A stretch of DNA of 64,000 nucleotides from NORP240 sp942492445 (GTDB lineage Bacteria; Pseudomonadota; Gammaproteobacteria; Pseudomonadales; Pseudohongiellaceae): assembly GCA_942492445.1 (NCBI GenBank), contig CALOEW010000047.1, positions 1-64,000 of the forward strand. The letters are read 5' to 3'. The position numbers were made by a program, and so were the translations under genes. Of this stretch, positions 1 through 8,803 are shown piece after piece. Each line of letters begins with the position of its first letter. The first letter of the stretch is position 1. The notes beneath the pieces were generated by a model, which had not been told where the DNA came from, searched no databases, and saw only the letters and a list, made by a program, of their open reading frames with translations.

Positions 1-43
1 GATTCTTAGTGTTTAGGTGTTGTTATGTTGTACAACACCTAGC

Positions 44-444
44 ATGAGACCTGCTGTGCAAATTTCCTGGAACGACAAAGAGCCGATTTACCTGCAATTG
101 CGGGATCGGCTGGTGGAGTTGATTCTGGACGGAGCATTGACCGAGGGGGAAGCGTTACCTCTCAGTCCGCCGGATTTCCAGTGAACAGCGTATCAATCCA
201 ATTACTGTTTCAAAGGCCTTCCAGTCGATGGTGGATCAAGGTCTTGTGGGAAAAGCGGAAGGGGGCGTGGGGATGTATGTTGTTACCGGAGGGAAAGCAG
301 GACTTACCGATCTGGAAAGGACAGCAGTTTCTGGAAGTGGAGTGGCTGGCAATTTCCCGCCGGATTGCACGACTCGGGCTGGCGGTTGATGAACTACCTG
401 GCCGCGCGGCAATTGACTCTGACCCGATTTCTGATCGCGACTGA
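44..444 (+). pseudogene. GntR-family (YtrA-like) regulator, frameshifted
   Basis: The first frame begins MRPAVQISWNDKEPIYLQLR, the usual opening of a short YtrA-type GntR winged-helix regulator. It stops at 182-184. The rest of the winged helix (SVRRISSEQRINPITVSKAF, then a QGLVGKAEG wing) continues in another frame from about 160. A third frame from about 320 carries the tail (FLEVEWLAISRRIARLG). At least two indels therefore split one gene of about 130 codons. YtrA-type regulators usually repress an adjacent ABC exporter, and an ABC ATPase gene follows nine bases downstream. The family assignment is firm. Whether the indels are biological or sequencing errors cannot be told here. Confidence 0.75.
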
Positions 445-453
445 AGAGAAAGC

Positions 454-1332
454 ATGATGGAAGCCATTGTCAAAGCAAGTGCATTGACCAAGTATTACGG
501 AAGGTTCAAAGCCCTGGACGGGATTGATCTCGAAATACCCAGCGGCGCCATTATCGGCCTTATTGGACCCAACGGTGCGGGGAAAACCACAACCCTGAAG
601 GCGCTGTTGGGTCTGTGTGATTTCGAGGGCGAACTTTCAGTAGTGGGTCGTAACCCGCGGGTTGCCAGACACCGTCTGATGGAGGAGGTCTGTTTCATTG
701 CTGATGTCGGGATCCTGCCCCGATGGATGAAGGTCTGGCAGGCCCTGAATACGTCGAGAGCATCCACGTTTCAACCGGCAAAAGCCGAAACGTTTCTCGC
801 GACTACACAGATCAACCCTCGCAGCAGGATAAAGTCACTTTCCAAAGGAATGGTTACCCAGCTTCATCTGGCCCTGGTTATGGCCATCGATGTACGGTTG
901 CTGGTGCTCGATGAGCCAACGCAGGGATTGGATATTATTTACCGCAAGGAATTCTATGATCGCCTGCTGAATGATTACTACGACGGCAAGCGGACAGTGA
1001 TCATCAGCACGCATCAGGTCGAGGAAATTGAAACGCTGCTTACCCACCTGGTGTTCATCGATCGAGGGCGAATTGTTCTGGACTTGCCGATGTCTGGCAT
1101 AGCCGACCGGTTTGCAGAAGTTCTGGTCCGGGGGGAGGATCTGGAGGACGCCATGAGGCTGAGACCAATCTATACCAGAAACCTGTTGGGTAAGAAGGCC
1201 TGTCTGTTTGAAAATTGCACCCGGCAAGAACTGGCTCGCTTCGGTGAATTGCATACGCCGGGAGTATCTGACCTGTTCGTAGCAAAACTGAGATCACTCA
1301 ATGTTCCGGCGGAGGCGGCAGTCGATGAATGA
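454..1332 (+). CDS. ABC transporter ATP-binding protein
   Basis: A 292-residue ATPase subunit of an ABC-2 type exporter, acting at the cytoplasmic face of the inner membrane. Visible motifs are Walker A GPNGAGKTT at residues 38-46, a divergent signature LSKGM near residue 129, Walker B LLVLDEPTQGLD and the switch histidine in ISTHQVEE. Start is ATG 454; ATG 457 is an equally good alternative. It sits between the broken GntR regulator and a permease, the order of YtrABC-like operons. The substrate is unknown. The LSKGM signature in place of LSGGQ is common in this subfamily and does not imply loss of function. Confidence 0.9.
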   Translation: MMEAIVKASALTKYYGRFKALDGIDLEIPSGAIIGLIGPNGAGKTTTLKALLGLCDFEGELSVVGRNPRVARHRLMEEVCFIADVGILPRWMKVWQALNTSRASTFQPAKAETFLATTQINPRSRIKSLSKGMVTQLHLALVMAIDVRLLVLDEPTQGLDIIYRKEFYDRLLNDYYDGKRTVIISTHQVEEIETLLTHLVFIDRGRIVLDLPMSGIADRFAEVLVRGEDLEDAMRLRPIYTRNLLGKKACLFENCTRQELARFGELHTPGVSDLFVAKLRSLNVPAEAAVDE

Positions 1333-1357
1333 AGACCTTCTTTAGAGGCAGTTTCCA

Positions 1358-2168
1358 ATGCTCCTCAGGCGCGAGATGTGGGAGAGCCGCCATCTGTTTG
1401 TGGCATCGCCACTGGTCCTGGCCGGATTGATGCTGATCGGTATGCTCTGGGCGTTGTTGCAGGTGCCTGAAGAAATGAAAGCAGGGGCAACCGAACTGGG
1501 AAGCCTTTTGCAAAGCGTAGAACCGCACCGACTCTTCATGACGGCCGCAATCCCGTTTGTGGTCGTGCTGTATATCTGTGCATTGATCTATCTGGTCAAT
1601 GCACTTTACAACGATCGTCGGGATGCCAGTATCCTGTTCTGGCAGACCATGCCGGTTTCCAATCTGGCGACCGTCCTTTCCAAAGTGGTAACGGTCGGCT
1701 TTGTGGCGCCGGTGTTTGCCACCGCCGCGAGCGGCGTGTTGATTCTGTTTTCAATAGTGGCGGTATCCATGCTGGGAGTCAGCTACGACACGGAAGTCGC
1801 GAGCCTCGGGACTCTTGTTACTGCCGGGCTGTACAGCATATTGCTCATCTATCTGACCTCGGTACTTGGTGCTCTGTGGTTGTTCCCTACAATCGGCTGG
1901 ATTCTCCTGTTTTCTGCTTATGTCCGCAGTCTGCCATATCTGTGGATTTTCGGGGCATTCATCCTGTTGCTTTTCCTGGAAGAATTTATTTTTGGAACGC
2001 AATTTCTTGGTAACTGGGTACAAAGCCGAACCAACAATTACAGTTATATCGTGGGCAGTCTGGGAGATTTTTTTCAGCGTCTTTTCAGTTATGACATGTT
2101 GGTCGGAATAGCGTTCGGTTCGGCTTCTGCTCGCTGGTGCCGTGAACATGCGTCGTTTTGCGGATTGA
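1358..2168 (+). pseudogene. ABC-2 type permease, frameshifted near its 3' end
   Basis: A polytopic inner-membrane protein with about six hydrophobic segments, placed as the membrane partner of the preceding ATPase. The main frame runs to 2200 but its last 28 codons are not membrane-like. A one-base shift at about 2120 restores a natural ending, LLLAGAVNMRRFAD, with a stop at 2166-2168, followed by a good ribosome-binding site for the next gene. I therefore place the real end at 2168 and treat the longer frame as the product of an indel. Only about 16 residues are affected, so the gene may well be functional if the indel is an error. Confidence 0.7.
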
Positions 2169-2196
2169 TAGGAGGTTTTCGAGGAGTGTCTGAGAA

Positions 2197-2403
2197 ATGA
2201 GTACGGGAAAGAACAGAATCCGCGGAGTTCTACTGAAGAGCCGACACAGTCTGTTGTTGGCGACAATTACGGCTTATATTGTCCTGGTGGTTCTGGAAGG
2301 TCTGGTAATGGACCGGCAACCCAGAATATTCACGTTTGAGAATCCTTATTTTGAATTGAAGATTAAGGAACCTCTGAATAATCAGTCAGAGATTCCTCGA
2401 TAA
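2197..2403 (+). pseudogene. Truncated single-TM protein of the ABC cluster, ending in a repeat scar
   Basis: A 68-codon frame starting at ATG 2197, with one hydrophobic segment around residues 20-36 and a basic N-terminus. It is the third gene of the ABC cluster. Its last codons (KEPLNNQSEIPR) are translated from the repeat scar at 2367-2396, so the original gene was probably longer and its 3' part was lost when the element inserted or recombined. No family could be recognised in what is left. It might still be made as a small membrane protein. Confidence 0.5.
2367..2396. repeat. End-only scar of the GGAACCTCTGA inverted-repeat element
   Basis: GGAACCTCTGA is followed after seven bases by its near-complement GTCAGAGATTCC. 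These match the two termini of the 253-263 bp elements at 38856 and 44874 with the whole interior missing. The scar supplies the C-terminus and stop region of the upstream frame. Confidence 0.6.
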
Positions 2404-2449
2404 GAACCTCCTTGATCAATCTCTCAGAGTGCTTACGCTGTTCATGCAT

Positions 2450-2507
2450 GAAGTCTCAACTGGCGGATTTCAATGAACCGAAGCATGCACTGTGCTCAAC
2501 CTCTCAG
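2450..2507 (+). repeat. Repeat fragment shared with 27657-27716
   Basis: About 57 bases align with the stretch just upstream of the second 27-kb repeat copy at roughly 80% identity by eye (shared words include CGGATTTCA and TGTGCTCAA). The fragment ends exactly where recognisable aminotransferase coding sequence begins at about 2508. The 15-mer AGTGCTTACGCTGTT just upstream also occurs near 37067. This suggests that a mobile or recombining repeat made the truncation. Confidence 0.55.
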
Positions 2508-3074
2508 GTGGACGAGATTCAGACGGGGTTCTGCAGGACCGGTAATCTGTTTGCCGTAGAACATGGCGATACTGAAGTTGAGGCAGATTTTATGTCCATG
2601 GGTAAGGGCATGGCCGGGGGCGTGCCGATGGCGGCTCTGGCGGTAAGTCATCAGATTGCGCAACAGATTCAGACAGGGGATCACGGGGGGACATACTGTG
2701 GAAATCCATTGGGCTGCGCTGTGGCCGGTGCAGTTGTCGAGTTTCTGACAACTCACAGCATTGGTGCACGCGTTCGTACACGGGGCGCGGAGTTATTACA
2801 GGGGCTGAAAACTCTGCAACGGCGTTACCCAAACCTGATAAGGGAAGCAAGAGGGATCGGATTGCTGACTGCCCTCGAGCTTCATGATGATCGCAACGTC
2901 CCGGGGCTGACGCTGGCATGTCAGCAACTGGGTCTGCTGGTGACACCGACCCGTAACGGTATCATCAGATTCATACCGGATCTGCTGGTAAGCAGTGGCC
3001 ATATCGACGAGGCCTTGCACATATTGAATCGGGCGCTCCTCAGTTTCAAACCGCGGGTTGCTGCCGCTTCCTAA
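2508..3074 (+). pseudogene. Class III aminotransferase, C-terminal fragment
   Basis: About 188 codons matching the C-terminal half of PLP-dependent class III (acetylornithine/ornithine type) aminotransferases. They include the VDEIQTGF cofactor-aspartate motif at the very start, the PLP lysine in GKGMAGGVP, the GTYCGNPLGCA segment and the RGIGLL small-domain motif. Intact members are about 400 residues. Here the N-terminal half is missing and is replaced by repeat sequence, so the enzyme cannot fold normally. An open frame runs back to 2412, but those codons are repeat-derived. Confidence 0.8.
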
Positions 3075-3119
3075 GCTGGGATAGACTCGTAACGAAACTT
3101 CAAATTGGTAGTGAGAATA

Positions 3120-4136
3120 ATGAAAAACACCCGCGTGCTCCTGGCCAAGAGGCCCGTCGGCGAACCCGATGACAGCTGTTTCCGGATTGAGCAGGTTGAC
3201 GTACCCCAGCTTAAGGATAACCAGGTTCTGATCAAAGTCCTCTGGCTGTCGCTGGATCCCTACATGCGCGGTCGCATGAATGATGTAAAGTCCTATGCGG
3301 ATCCCTTGCGGATTGGCGACGTTATGACAGGTGAAAGCGCAGGTGTAGTGTTGCAGTCCACCTCTTCCAGATTTTCCGTCGGTGACTATGTCTGTGCCCA
3401 CGAAGGCTGGCAGACCATGCTGGTAATCGATGATGATGCCCCAGGTCTTATGAAGGTGGACCTGAATAACGGGACACTTTCGGCACACCTGGGGGTCGTG
3501 GGAATGCCGGGCAGAACCGCTTATTTCGGACTCCTGGAAGTGGGCAAAGCCAGGGCGGGGGAAACCCTGGTGGTGTCGGCTGCCTCCGGAGCTGTCGGTT
3601 CCGTTGTTGGCCAGATCGCCAGAATAAAGGGTTTGCGCGTTGTAGGGATCGCCGGTGGTCCCGAGAAATGCCGCTATGTACGTGAAGAACTGAAGTTTGA
3701 CGACTGTATTGATTACAAGTCGGAGAACTGGCAGGAGCAACTCGGAAAAGCCTGTCCGGATGGAGTCGACATTTACTTTGAAAATGTAGGGGGTGACGTG
3801 ACGCGTGCAGTTGCTCCACTTTTGAATGAGGGGGCAAGAGTACCAATTTGTGGTTTTATTTCCCATTACAATGATGAGGATATCACCGCCTCCGAGACTC
3901 CCTTCGACATACTGAAACAGCTCGATCCGGTTCCGGAGCATCGCTTTTTTGTGGTAACAGAGTGGGTTGACCGCTGGGTTCAGGCAACCAGGCAGCTTGG
4001 TACCTGGGTCAGTGAAGGTAAAATCAAATACCGCGAGTCTATCGGTGTCGGCATAGAGAACGCACCGGAATTGTTGCGAGGCTTATTGAAGGGAAGGAAT
4101 TTCGGTAAACAGCTGGTCAAGATCGCTGAAGAGTAA
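3120..4136 (+). CDS. NADP-dependent MDR oxidoreductase (CurA/prostaglandin-reductase-like)
   Basis: A 338-residue zinc-independent medium-chain reductase, of the kind that reduces enones or 2-alkenals with NADPH in the cytoplasm. The order is an N-terminal catalytic segment with YMRGRM, a Rossmann nucleotide-binding motif (SAASGAVGSVVGQIA) near residue 150, and a C-terminal KGRNFGKQLVK tail typical of the family. I chose ATG 3120 because homologs start with this MKNTRVLLAKRP-type strand; a longer frame starts at 3105. The next gene starts six bases after the stop, so it is probably co-transcribed with the two SDR genes and the broken acyl-CoA dehydrogenase. Substrate unknown. Confidence 0.88.
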   Translation: MKNTRVLLAKRPVGEPDDSCFRIEQVDVPQLKDNQVLIKVLWLSLDPYMRGRMNDVKSYADPLRIGDVMTGESAGVVLQSTSSRFSVGDYVCAHEGWQTMLVIDDDAPGLMKVDLNNGTLSAHLGVVGMPGRTAYFGLLEVGKARAGETLVVSAASGAVGSVVGQIARIKGLRVVGIAGGPEKCRYVREELKFDDCIDYKSENWQEQLGKACPDGVDIYFENVGGDVTRAVAPLLNEGARVPICGFISHYNDEDITASETPFDILKQLDPVPEHRFFVVTEWVDRWVQATRQLGTWVSEGKIKYRESIGVGIENAPELLRGLLKGRNFGKQLVKIAEE

Positions 4137-4141
4137 ACGCC

Positions 4142-4975
4142 ATGCCGGACAACTTCAGTATTGAAAATCTATTTTCAGTAGCAGGGAAAAGGGCTCTGAT
4201 TACCGGTGGTTCCAGCGGCCTTGGATTAACCATGGCAAGGGGCCTGTTGCAGAACGGTGCACTTGTGACTATCTCCTCCCGCAGCCAGAAGAAGTGCGAT
4301 CAGGCACTGGCTGAGCTGCAGGAATTTGGCAGTTGTGTGGCGATCTGTGCGGATGTAACCGACGCTGCCCAGAGGCAACGGCTGGTTTCCCAGGTCAGTG
4401 AGCTCAATGCTGGCAACGGGCTGGATATTCTGGTCAACAATGCGGGCACAAACTGGGGAGCGAGGCTTGAAGAATATCCCGATCAGGGCTTTGAAAAGGT
4501 TGTCAGTACCAATCTCAACGCGGTGTTTTCATTGACTAGAGATCTGGTGCCATTACTGGAGAAGGCGGGTAAGCCGGAAGACCCGTCACGGATAATCAAT
4601 ATCGGGTCCATGGATGGTCTCCAGGTCCCTGTGGTGCAGCGATTGCCAACATTTGCCTACGCGGCCAGCAAGGCAGCCCTGCATCACCTGACCAGGTTGC
4701 TTGCCGTGGATCTGGCCTGTCGACATATCACCGTCAACGCTGTGGCGCCTGGATTTTTTGAATCAAAAATGACGGACCAGGTTCTTGCCAATTACCGGCA
4801 CGATATCGAGGCAGAGTGTCCGTTGGGCCGGATCGGTCAGCCAGCCGAGATAGTCGGCGTGGTGATCTATCTTGTTTCCCGTGCCGGAAACTATACCAAC
4901 GGCACAGTGATACCGGTCGATGGCGGCACCAGCATCAGCAAGGGCGCCAAACCCTGGTCGGTTTCGGCCGATTGA
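4142..4975 (+). CDS. Short-chain dehydrogenase/reductase
   Basis: A 277-residue classical SDR. It shows the TGGSSGLG dinucleotide-binding loop near residue 20, the NNAG structural motif, the catalytic serine in IGSMDG and the YAASK active-site pair, and it ends with the VDGG motif. Members oxidise alcohols or reduce ketones with NAD(P)H. It is tightly linked to the upstream oxidoreductase (five intergenic bases) and followed by a second SDR, which suggests one catabolic or redox pathway. The specific substrate cannot be read from the sequence. Confidence 0.9.
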   Translation: MPDNFSIENLFSVAGKRALITGGSSGLGLTMARGLLQNGALVTISSRSQKKCDQALAELQEFGSCVAICADVTDAAQRQRLVSQVSELNAGNGLDILVNNAGTNWGARLEEYPDQGFEKVVSTNLNAVFSLTRDLVPLLEKAGKPEDPSRIINIGSMDGLQVPVVQRLPTFAYAASKAALHHLTRLLAVDLACRHITVNAVAPGFFESKMTDQVLANYRHDIEAECPLGRIGQPAEIVGVVIYLVSRAGNYTNGTVIPVDGGTSISKGAKPWSVSAD

Positions 4976-5028
4976 ACTTCATGTGAATTTTCCGGCCCGG
5001 AAATCTGGAATGGACAACACAAAAAAGT

Positions 5029-5799
5029 GTGGCCATGGATCTTTTTGATCTGACAGGAAAGGTCGCATTGATTACCGGTTCGACAAAAGGGATCGGCAAG
5101 GCGATAGCGGTTCGAATGGCCCAATACGGTGCCAGTGTGGTGATATCCAGCCGCAATCAGGATGCCTGTGAAGTCGTGGCGGAAGAAATTCGGCGGCAGG
5201 GTGGGGTTGCGGTCGCTGTCGCCTGTAATATCAACAGCAATGCACAGCTGGAATACCTTGTTTCAAGATCCGTTGAACTGCTGGGGGCCGTCGATATTCT
5301 CGTCTGCAATGCGGCATTGAATCCCCATTATGGTCCTGTCCAGGAGATTCCTGATTCCGCCTTTGACAAGGTAATGACTGCCAACATCGGCAGTGTTCAC
5401 CGACTGTGCCGGCTTGTTATACCTCCGATGGCGAAACGGGGTGAGGGCTCCGTCATCATTATTTCATCCATCGCCGGTCTGAAAGGCACCGATAGACTGG
5501 GTGCCTACGCCATCTCCAAGGCGGCAGATATGCAGATCGCCCGTAATCTGGCGGTTGAGTGGGGGCCGAGCAATGTTCGCGTGAACTGCATAGCTCCCGG
5601 GCTGGTCCGAACCGATTTTGCCAGAGCCTTGTGGGAGAATCCGGAAACCTACGCGGCTACTGTCAGCCACTATCCGCTGCGTCGCATCGGTGAGCCTGAT
5701 GAAATTGCCGGTGCCGCCATCTACCTGGCTTCGGCGGCCGGAAGTTTTACTACTGGTCAAACGCTGGTCATAGATGGTGGTGGTACAATAGCCAGCTGA
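5029..5799 (+). CDS. Short-chain dehydrogenase/reductase
   Basis: A 256-residue classical SDR with the TGSTKGIG cofactor loop, a CNAALNP (NNAG-equivalent) strand, the catalytic serine in IISSIAG, the YAISK pair and a VIDGGG C-terminus. Start is GTG 5029, with ATG 5035 possible. It is more similar in style to beta-ketoacyl or 3-hydroxyacyl reductases than its upstream neighbour and precedes an acyl-CoA dehydrogenase gene, which fits an acyl-CoA beta-oxidation-like operon. That role is inference from context only. Confidence 0.9.
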   Translation: MAMDLFDLTGKVALITGSTKGIGKAIAVRMAQYGASVVISSRNQDACEVVAEEIRRQGGVAVAVACNINSNAQLEYLVSRSVELLGAVDILVCNAALNPHYGPVQEIPDSAFDKVMTANIGSVHRLCRLVIPPMAKRGEGSVIIISSIAGLKGTDRLGAYAISKAADMQIARNLAVEWGPSNVRVNCIAPGLVRTDFARALWENPETYAATVSHYPLRRIGEPDEIAGAAIYLASAAGSFTTGQTLVIDGGGTIAS

Positions 5800-5840
5800 A
5801 TGCAAAATTGCTATGGTAAAAGATATTGAGGTAATACGAC

Positions 5841-7065
5841 ATGATGAATCTTGGGCTTGTCCGATGAAATGACGCAGATCAGGGACAAAATCCGAACTTT
5901 CGTCGATGAAAAAGTCGAACCGGTCGAGCAGGAGTACCACGACCAGGTGAGTGTGGGCGATCGCTGGTCTCACACGCCACGCCAGGATGAAATACTCAAT
6001 GGCTTGAAAGATGAGGCTCGAGCGATGGGTCTGTGGAATTTCTTTTTGCCCGAAAGTCAGGGTGGAGCAGGCGTCACCAACCTGGAGTATGCTCATCTGG
6101 CCGAAATCATGGGACGAAGTCGGCTTGCCTCTGAAGCCTTTAATTGCAGCGCTCCGGACACCGGCAATATGGAAGTTTTGGAACGTTATGGTCCGACGAG
6201 CAAAAAGAGCAATGGCTGGAGCCGCTGCTGGCCGGCGAGATTCGTTCCGCCTTTGCCATGACCGAGCCAGGACGTGGCCTCGTCTGATGCTACAAACATT
6301 GCTACGTCGCGCGGTCCTGGATGGCGATGAATGGGTAATCAATGGTGAGAAATTTTACATTTCCGGAGCAGGTGATGCGCGCTGCAAAATTATGATTGTC
6401 ATGGTGGTTACTGATCCAGATGCGCCCAAGCATAATCGCCAGTCGCAAATTCTTGTGCCCATGGATGCGGAAGGTGTTGAAGTCGTTCGTCCTATGGAAG
6501 TGTTTGGAAAAGACGATGCCCCTCACGGGCATATGCATATTAAATTCCATAACGTGCGTGTTCCGGAATCCAATATCATTCTGGGGCGCGGGCGGGGTTT
6601 CGAAATTTCCCAAGGACGTCCTGGGTCCAGGGCGTATTCACCATTGCATGCGCTCTATTGGCGCCGCGGAAAAGGCTCTGGAATTGATGTGTAAGCGCGC
6701 CCTTAGCCGTGAAGCGTTTGGCAAGGCCCCTGGCAGAACTGGGTGGCAACTACGATATCATCGCCGACAGCCGCATTGAGATCGACATGTGCCGTCTGCT
6801 GGTGTTACGGGCAGCCTATCTAATGGACACTATCGGGAACAAAGCCGCTCGTGATGCCATTTCTCAAATCAAGGTAGCTGTACCCAATATGGCATTACGG
6901 GTGATCGACCGCGCTATCCAGATGCACGGCGCAGCGGGCATATCTCAGGATTTTCCGTTGGCCGCGCTGTGGACCAGTCAGCGCACTCTACGTCTGGCTG
7001 ACGGGCCAGATGAAGTGCATCGCCGGGTGGTCGCCCGCAAGGAGCTGGCCAGATATGCCGGCTGA
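5841..7065 (+). pseudogene. Acyl-CoA dehydrogenase, multiply frameshifted
   Basis: Read with frame changes, the stretch gives one full-length acyl-CoA dehydrogenase of about 405 residues (ACAD10/11-like). It has an N-terminal helical domain (LSDEMTQIRDKIR), LPESQGGAG, the flavin-contact region FAMTEP, a beta domain (INGEKFYISGAGD) and the C-terminal helices with QMHGAAGISQDFPLA. Shifts occur near 5857, 6195, 6272, 6310, 6615 and 6722. ATG 5841 with an upstream GAGG is the natural start. Codons between shifts look fully conserved, so decay is either very recent or the indels are sequence errors. As given, no intact enzyme is encoded. Confidence 0.85.
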
Positions 7066-7119
7066 TTCTCAGTAAACTGCGGTTAGGGCCTGGTAACTTG
7101 CTGAACCCGGGTATAGTCT

Positions 7120-7977
7120 TTGAACCACAGCGTAAGCGTGATAATACCCACCTACAATAGGGCCAGTGTGCTCGGCAGGGCACTGGATTCTGTTCTTGGC
7201 CAGACACTTCCGGCCTCGGAAGTCCTCGTGGTCGATGATGGTTCCACAGACGCCACCTGGGAATTGATGGGTAACACCTACCCGACGGTCAGCTACCTGT
7301 ACCAGCCGCATAGAGGGGTCAGTGCGGCACGCAATCTTGGGATCAGCAGGAGCAGCGGTGACTGGATTGCGTTTCTTGACTCTGACGATGAGTGGCTGCC
7401 CCGGAAGCTGGAAACGCAGATGAGCAGGCTGGCTTCGGAGCCGGACAGTGTTATCTGTCATACCGATGAGATCTGGATTCGCAACGGACGACGGGTCAAT
7501 CCGAGGCAAAAACACGCCAAGAGCGGCGGTCAGTTGTTTGAAAAGTGTCTTCCGCTCTGCGTCATCTCGCCTTCGTCAGTAATACTGCGGCGTGAGTTGT
7601 TTGAACAGCTAGGCGCGTTTGATGAAACCCTGCCTGCTTGCGAAGACTACGAGCTGTGGCTCAGAGTCTGCGCACGTTACCCGGTACTTTTCGTAAGCGA
7701 GCCATTGCTGCGAAAGTACGGTGGGCATGCCGATCAACTGTCGAGGCAGCATTGGGGCATGGATCGTTTCCGAATTGCCGCCCTGGAGAAAATTCTGGGA
7801 GCCGGTATTCTTGATAAATTCCAGAGTCGTGCCGCGCGCGATATCCTGCTGGCCAAGTGCGCGGTCATGGTCAATGGCGCGTTGAAGCGGGGCAATCGAA
7901 AGCGTGCGGAAACCTATAGGCGCATCATTGCTGCCCACAATTATGCGCAGTCCCCGGATTCCCTCCGTGCCGGTTAA
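7120..7977 (+). CDS. Family 2 glycosyltransferase
   Basis: A 285-residue GT-A fold glycosyltransferase. SVIIPTYNRA opens the nucleotide-sugar domain, VVDDGSTDAT and the FLDSDDEW (DXD-type) motif bind the nucleotide sugar and metal, and ACEDYELWLR contains the probable catalytic-base ED pair. It has no membrane segment, so it probably acts at the cytoplasmic face. TTG 7120 gives the expected N-terminus. Its end overlaps the next gene, which suggests translational coupling to a nucleosidase-like protein. The acceptor is unknown. Confidence 0.88.
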   Translation: MNHSVSVIIPTYNRASVLGRALDSVLGQTLPASEVLVVDDGSTDATWELMGNTYPTVSYLYQPHRGVSAARNLGISRSSGDWIAFLDSDDEWLPRKLETQMSRLASEPDSVICHTDEIWIRNGRRVNPRQKHAKSGGQLFEKCLPLCVISPSSVILRRELFEQLGAFDETLPACEDYELWLRVCARYPVLFVSEPLLRKYGGHADQLSRQHWGMDRFRIAALEKILGAGILDKFQSRAARDILLAKCAVMVNGALKRGNRKRAETYRRIIAAHNYAQSPDSLRAG

Positions 7978-8803
7978 TTATCCATCCGCAGCGGTCAACC
8001 TGGTGGTCGCCCTAGGTTGCGAAGCTCGACCGCTGATCCGGCATTTCAGGTTACGCTTTTGCAAGGCACTTGGTGGCATGCGCATCTATGGTAACGATCA
8101 GAATATCAGCCTCCTGGTTGCCGGGGTCGGGAAGCCGGCCATCTCCGGTGCCTGTGGATTCCTGGCTGGAATGCAACACCAGAGTGGGGGAAGGCAGCAG
8201 GCTGCATGGCTGAATATCGGAATCGCAGGACACGGCAGTCGACCTGCGGGCGAAGGCATTCTTGTCAACAGGGTGACCGATCAGGCCACCGGCAGGAACA
8301 GTTATCCGCCTGTGATTTTCAACCCCGGGGTCCCACTGTCAGGTCTCGTCACCGTGGAGAAGCCGGAAAAAGCCTACAGCGATGCTGTTGCCTACGACAT
8401 GGAAGCCAGCGAATTTGTTGCCACAGTGACACGTTTCGTTACCTCAGAACTGTGTCAGGTTTTCAAGATAGTCTCAGATGGTCCCGGGTTTCCCGTGCAT
8501 AGAATCAATGAAGAAAAAGTCGCTGAATGGATGGAGGGGCAGTTGCACATTATTGACCACCTGGTTCAGGAATTGTCAGAGTTGTCATCGGAGGTCAATA
8601 CCATCTACGGTCTGCCAGATGAGTTTCACCGGCTCGCCGGTCTGCAAAGACTGACTGTAAACCAGCGTTCACAGTTTGAATCCCTGTTCCGACGATATTA
8701 TGCCCTGGGGGGAAGCAACCTGTCGGCAGAACTTGAAGCTGCTGAGATTACGGACGGTCGGAGATTGCTGCGGCGGGTTGAGGAGCTGCTGCCTGGGTTA
8801 TGA
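7967..8803 (+). CDS. Nucleoside phosphorylase/nucleosidase-like protein
   Basis: A protein of about 278 residues resembling the PNP/MTA-SAH nucleosidase fold: an early VALGCEARPL strand, GVGKPAISGA, the WLNIGIAGHG segment and the YDMEASEF motif that contacts ribose in this superfamily. The last 80 residues (from about EELS...) are an unusual helical extension. GTG 7967 overlaps the glycosyltransferase stop; ATG 7943 is an alternative. The stop overlaps the next start (ATGA at 8800), so it is coupled to the SPL-like radical SAM gene. The pairing suggests handling of a nucleoside or SAM by-product, but that is inference. Confidence 0.7.
   Translation: MPVNYPSAAVNLVVALGCEARPLIRHFRLRFCKALGGMRIYGNDQNISLLVAGVGKPAISGACGFLAGMQHQSGGRQQAAWLNIGIAGHGSRPAGEGILVNRVTDQATGRNSYPPVIFNPGVPLSGLVTVEKPEKAYSDAVAYDMEASEFVATVTRFVTSELCQVFKIVSDGPGFPVHRINEEKVAEWMEGQLHIIDHLVQELSELSSEVNTIYGLPDEFHRLAGLQRLTVNQRSQFESLFRRYYALGGSNLSAELEAAEITDGRRLLRRVEELLPGL

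Noticed and set aside
2796..3941. A 381-codon minus-strand frame
   Set aside because: It is a shadow of the aminotransferase fragment and the oxidoreductase on the plus strand.
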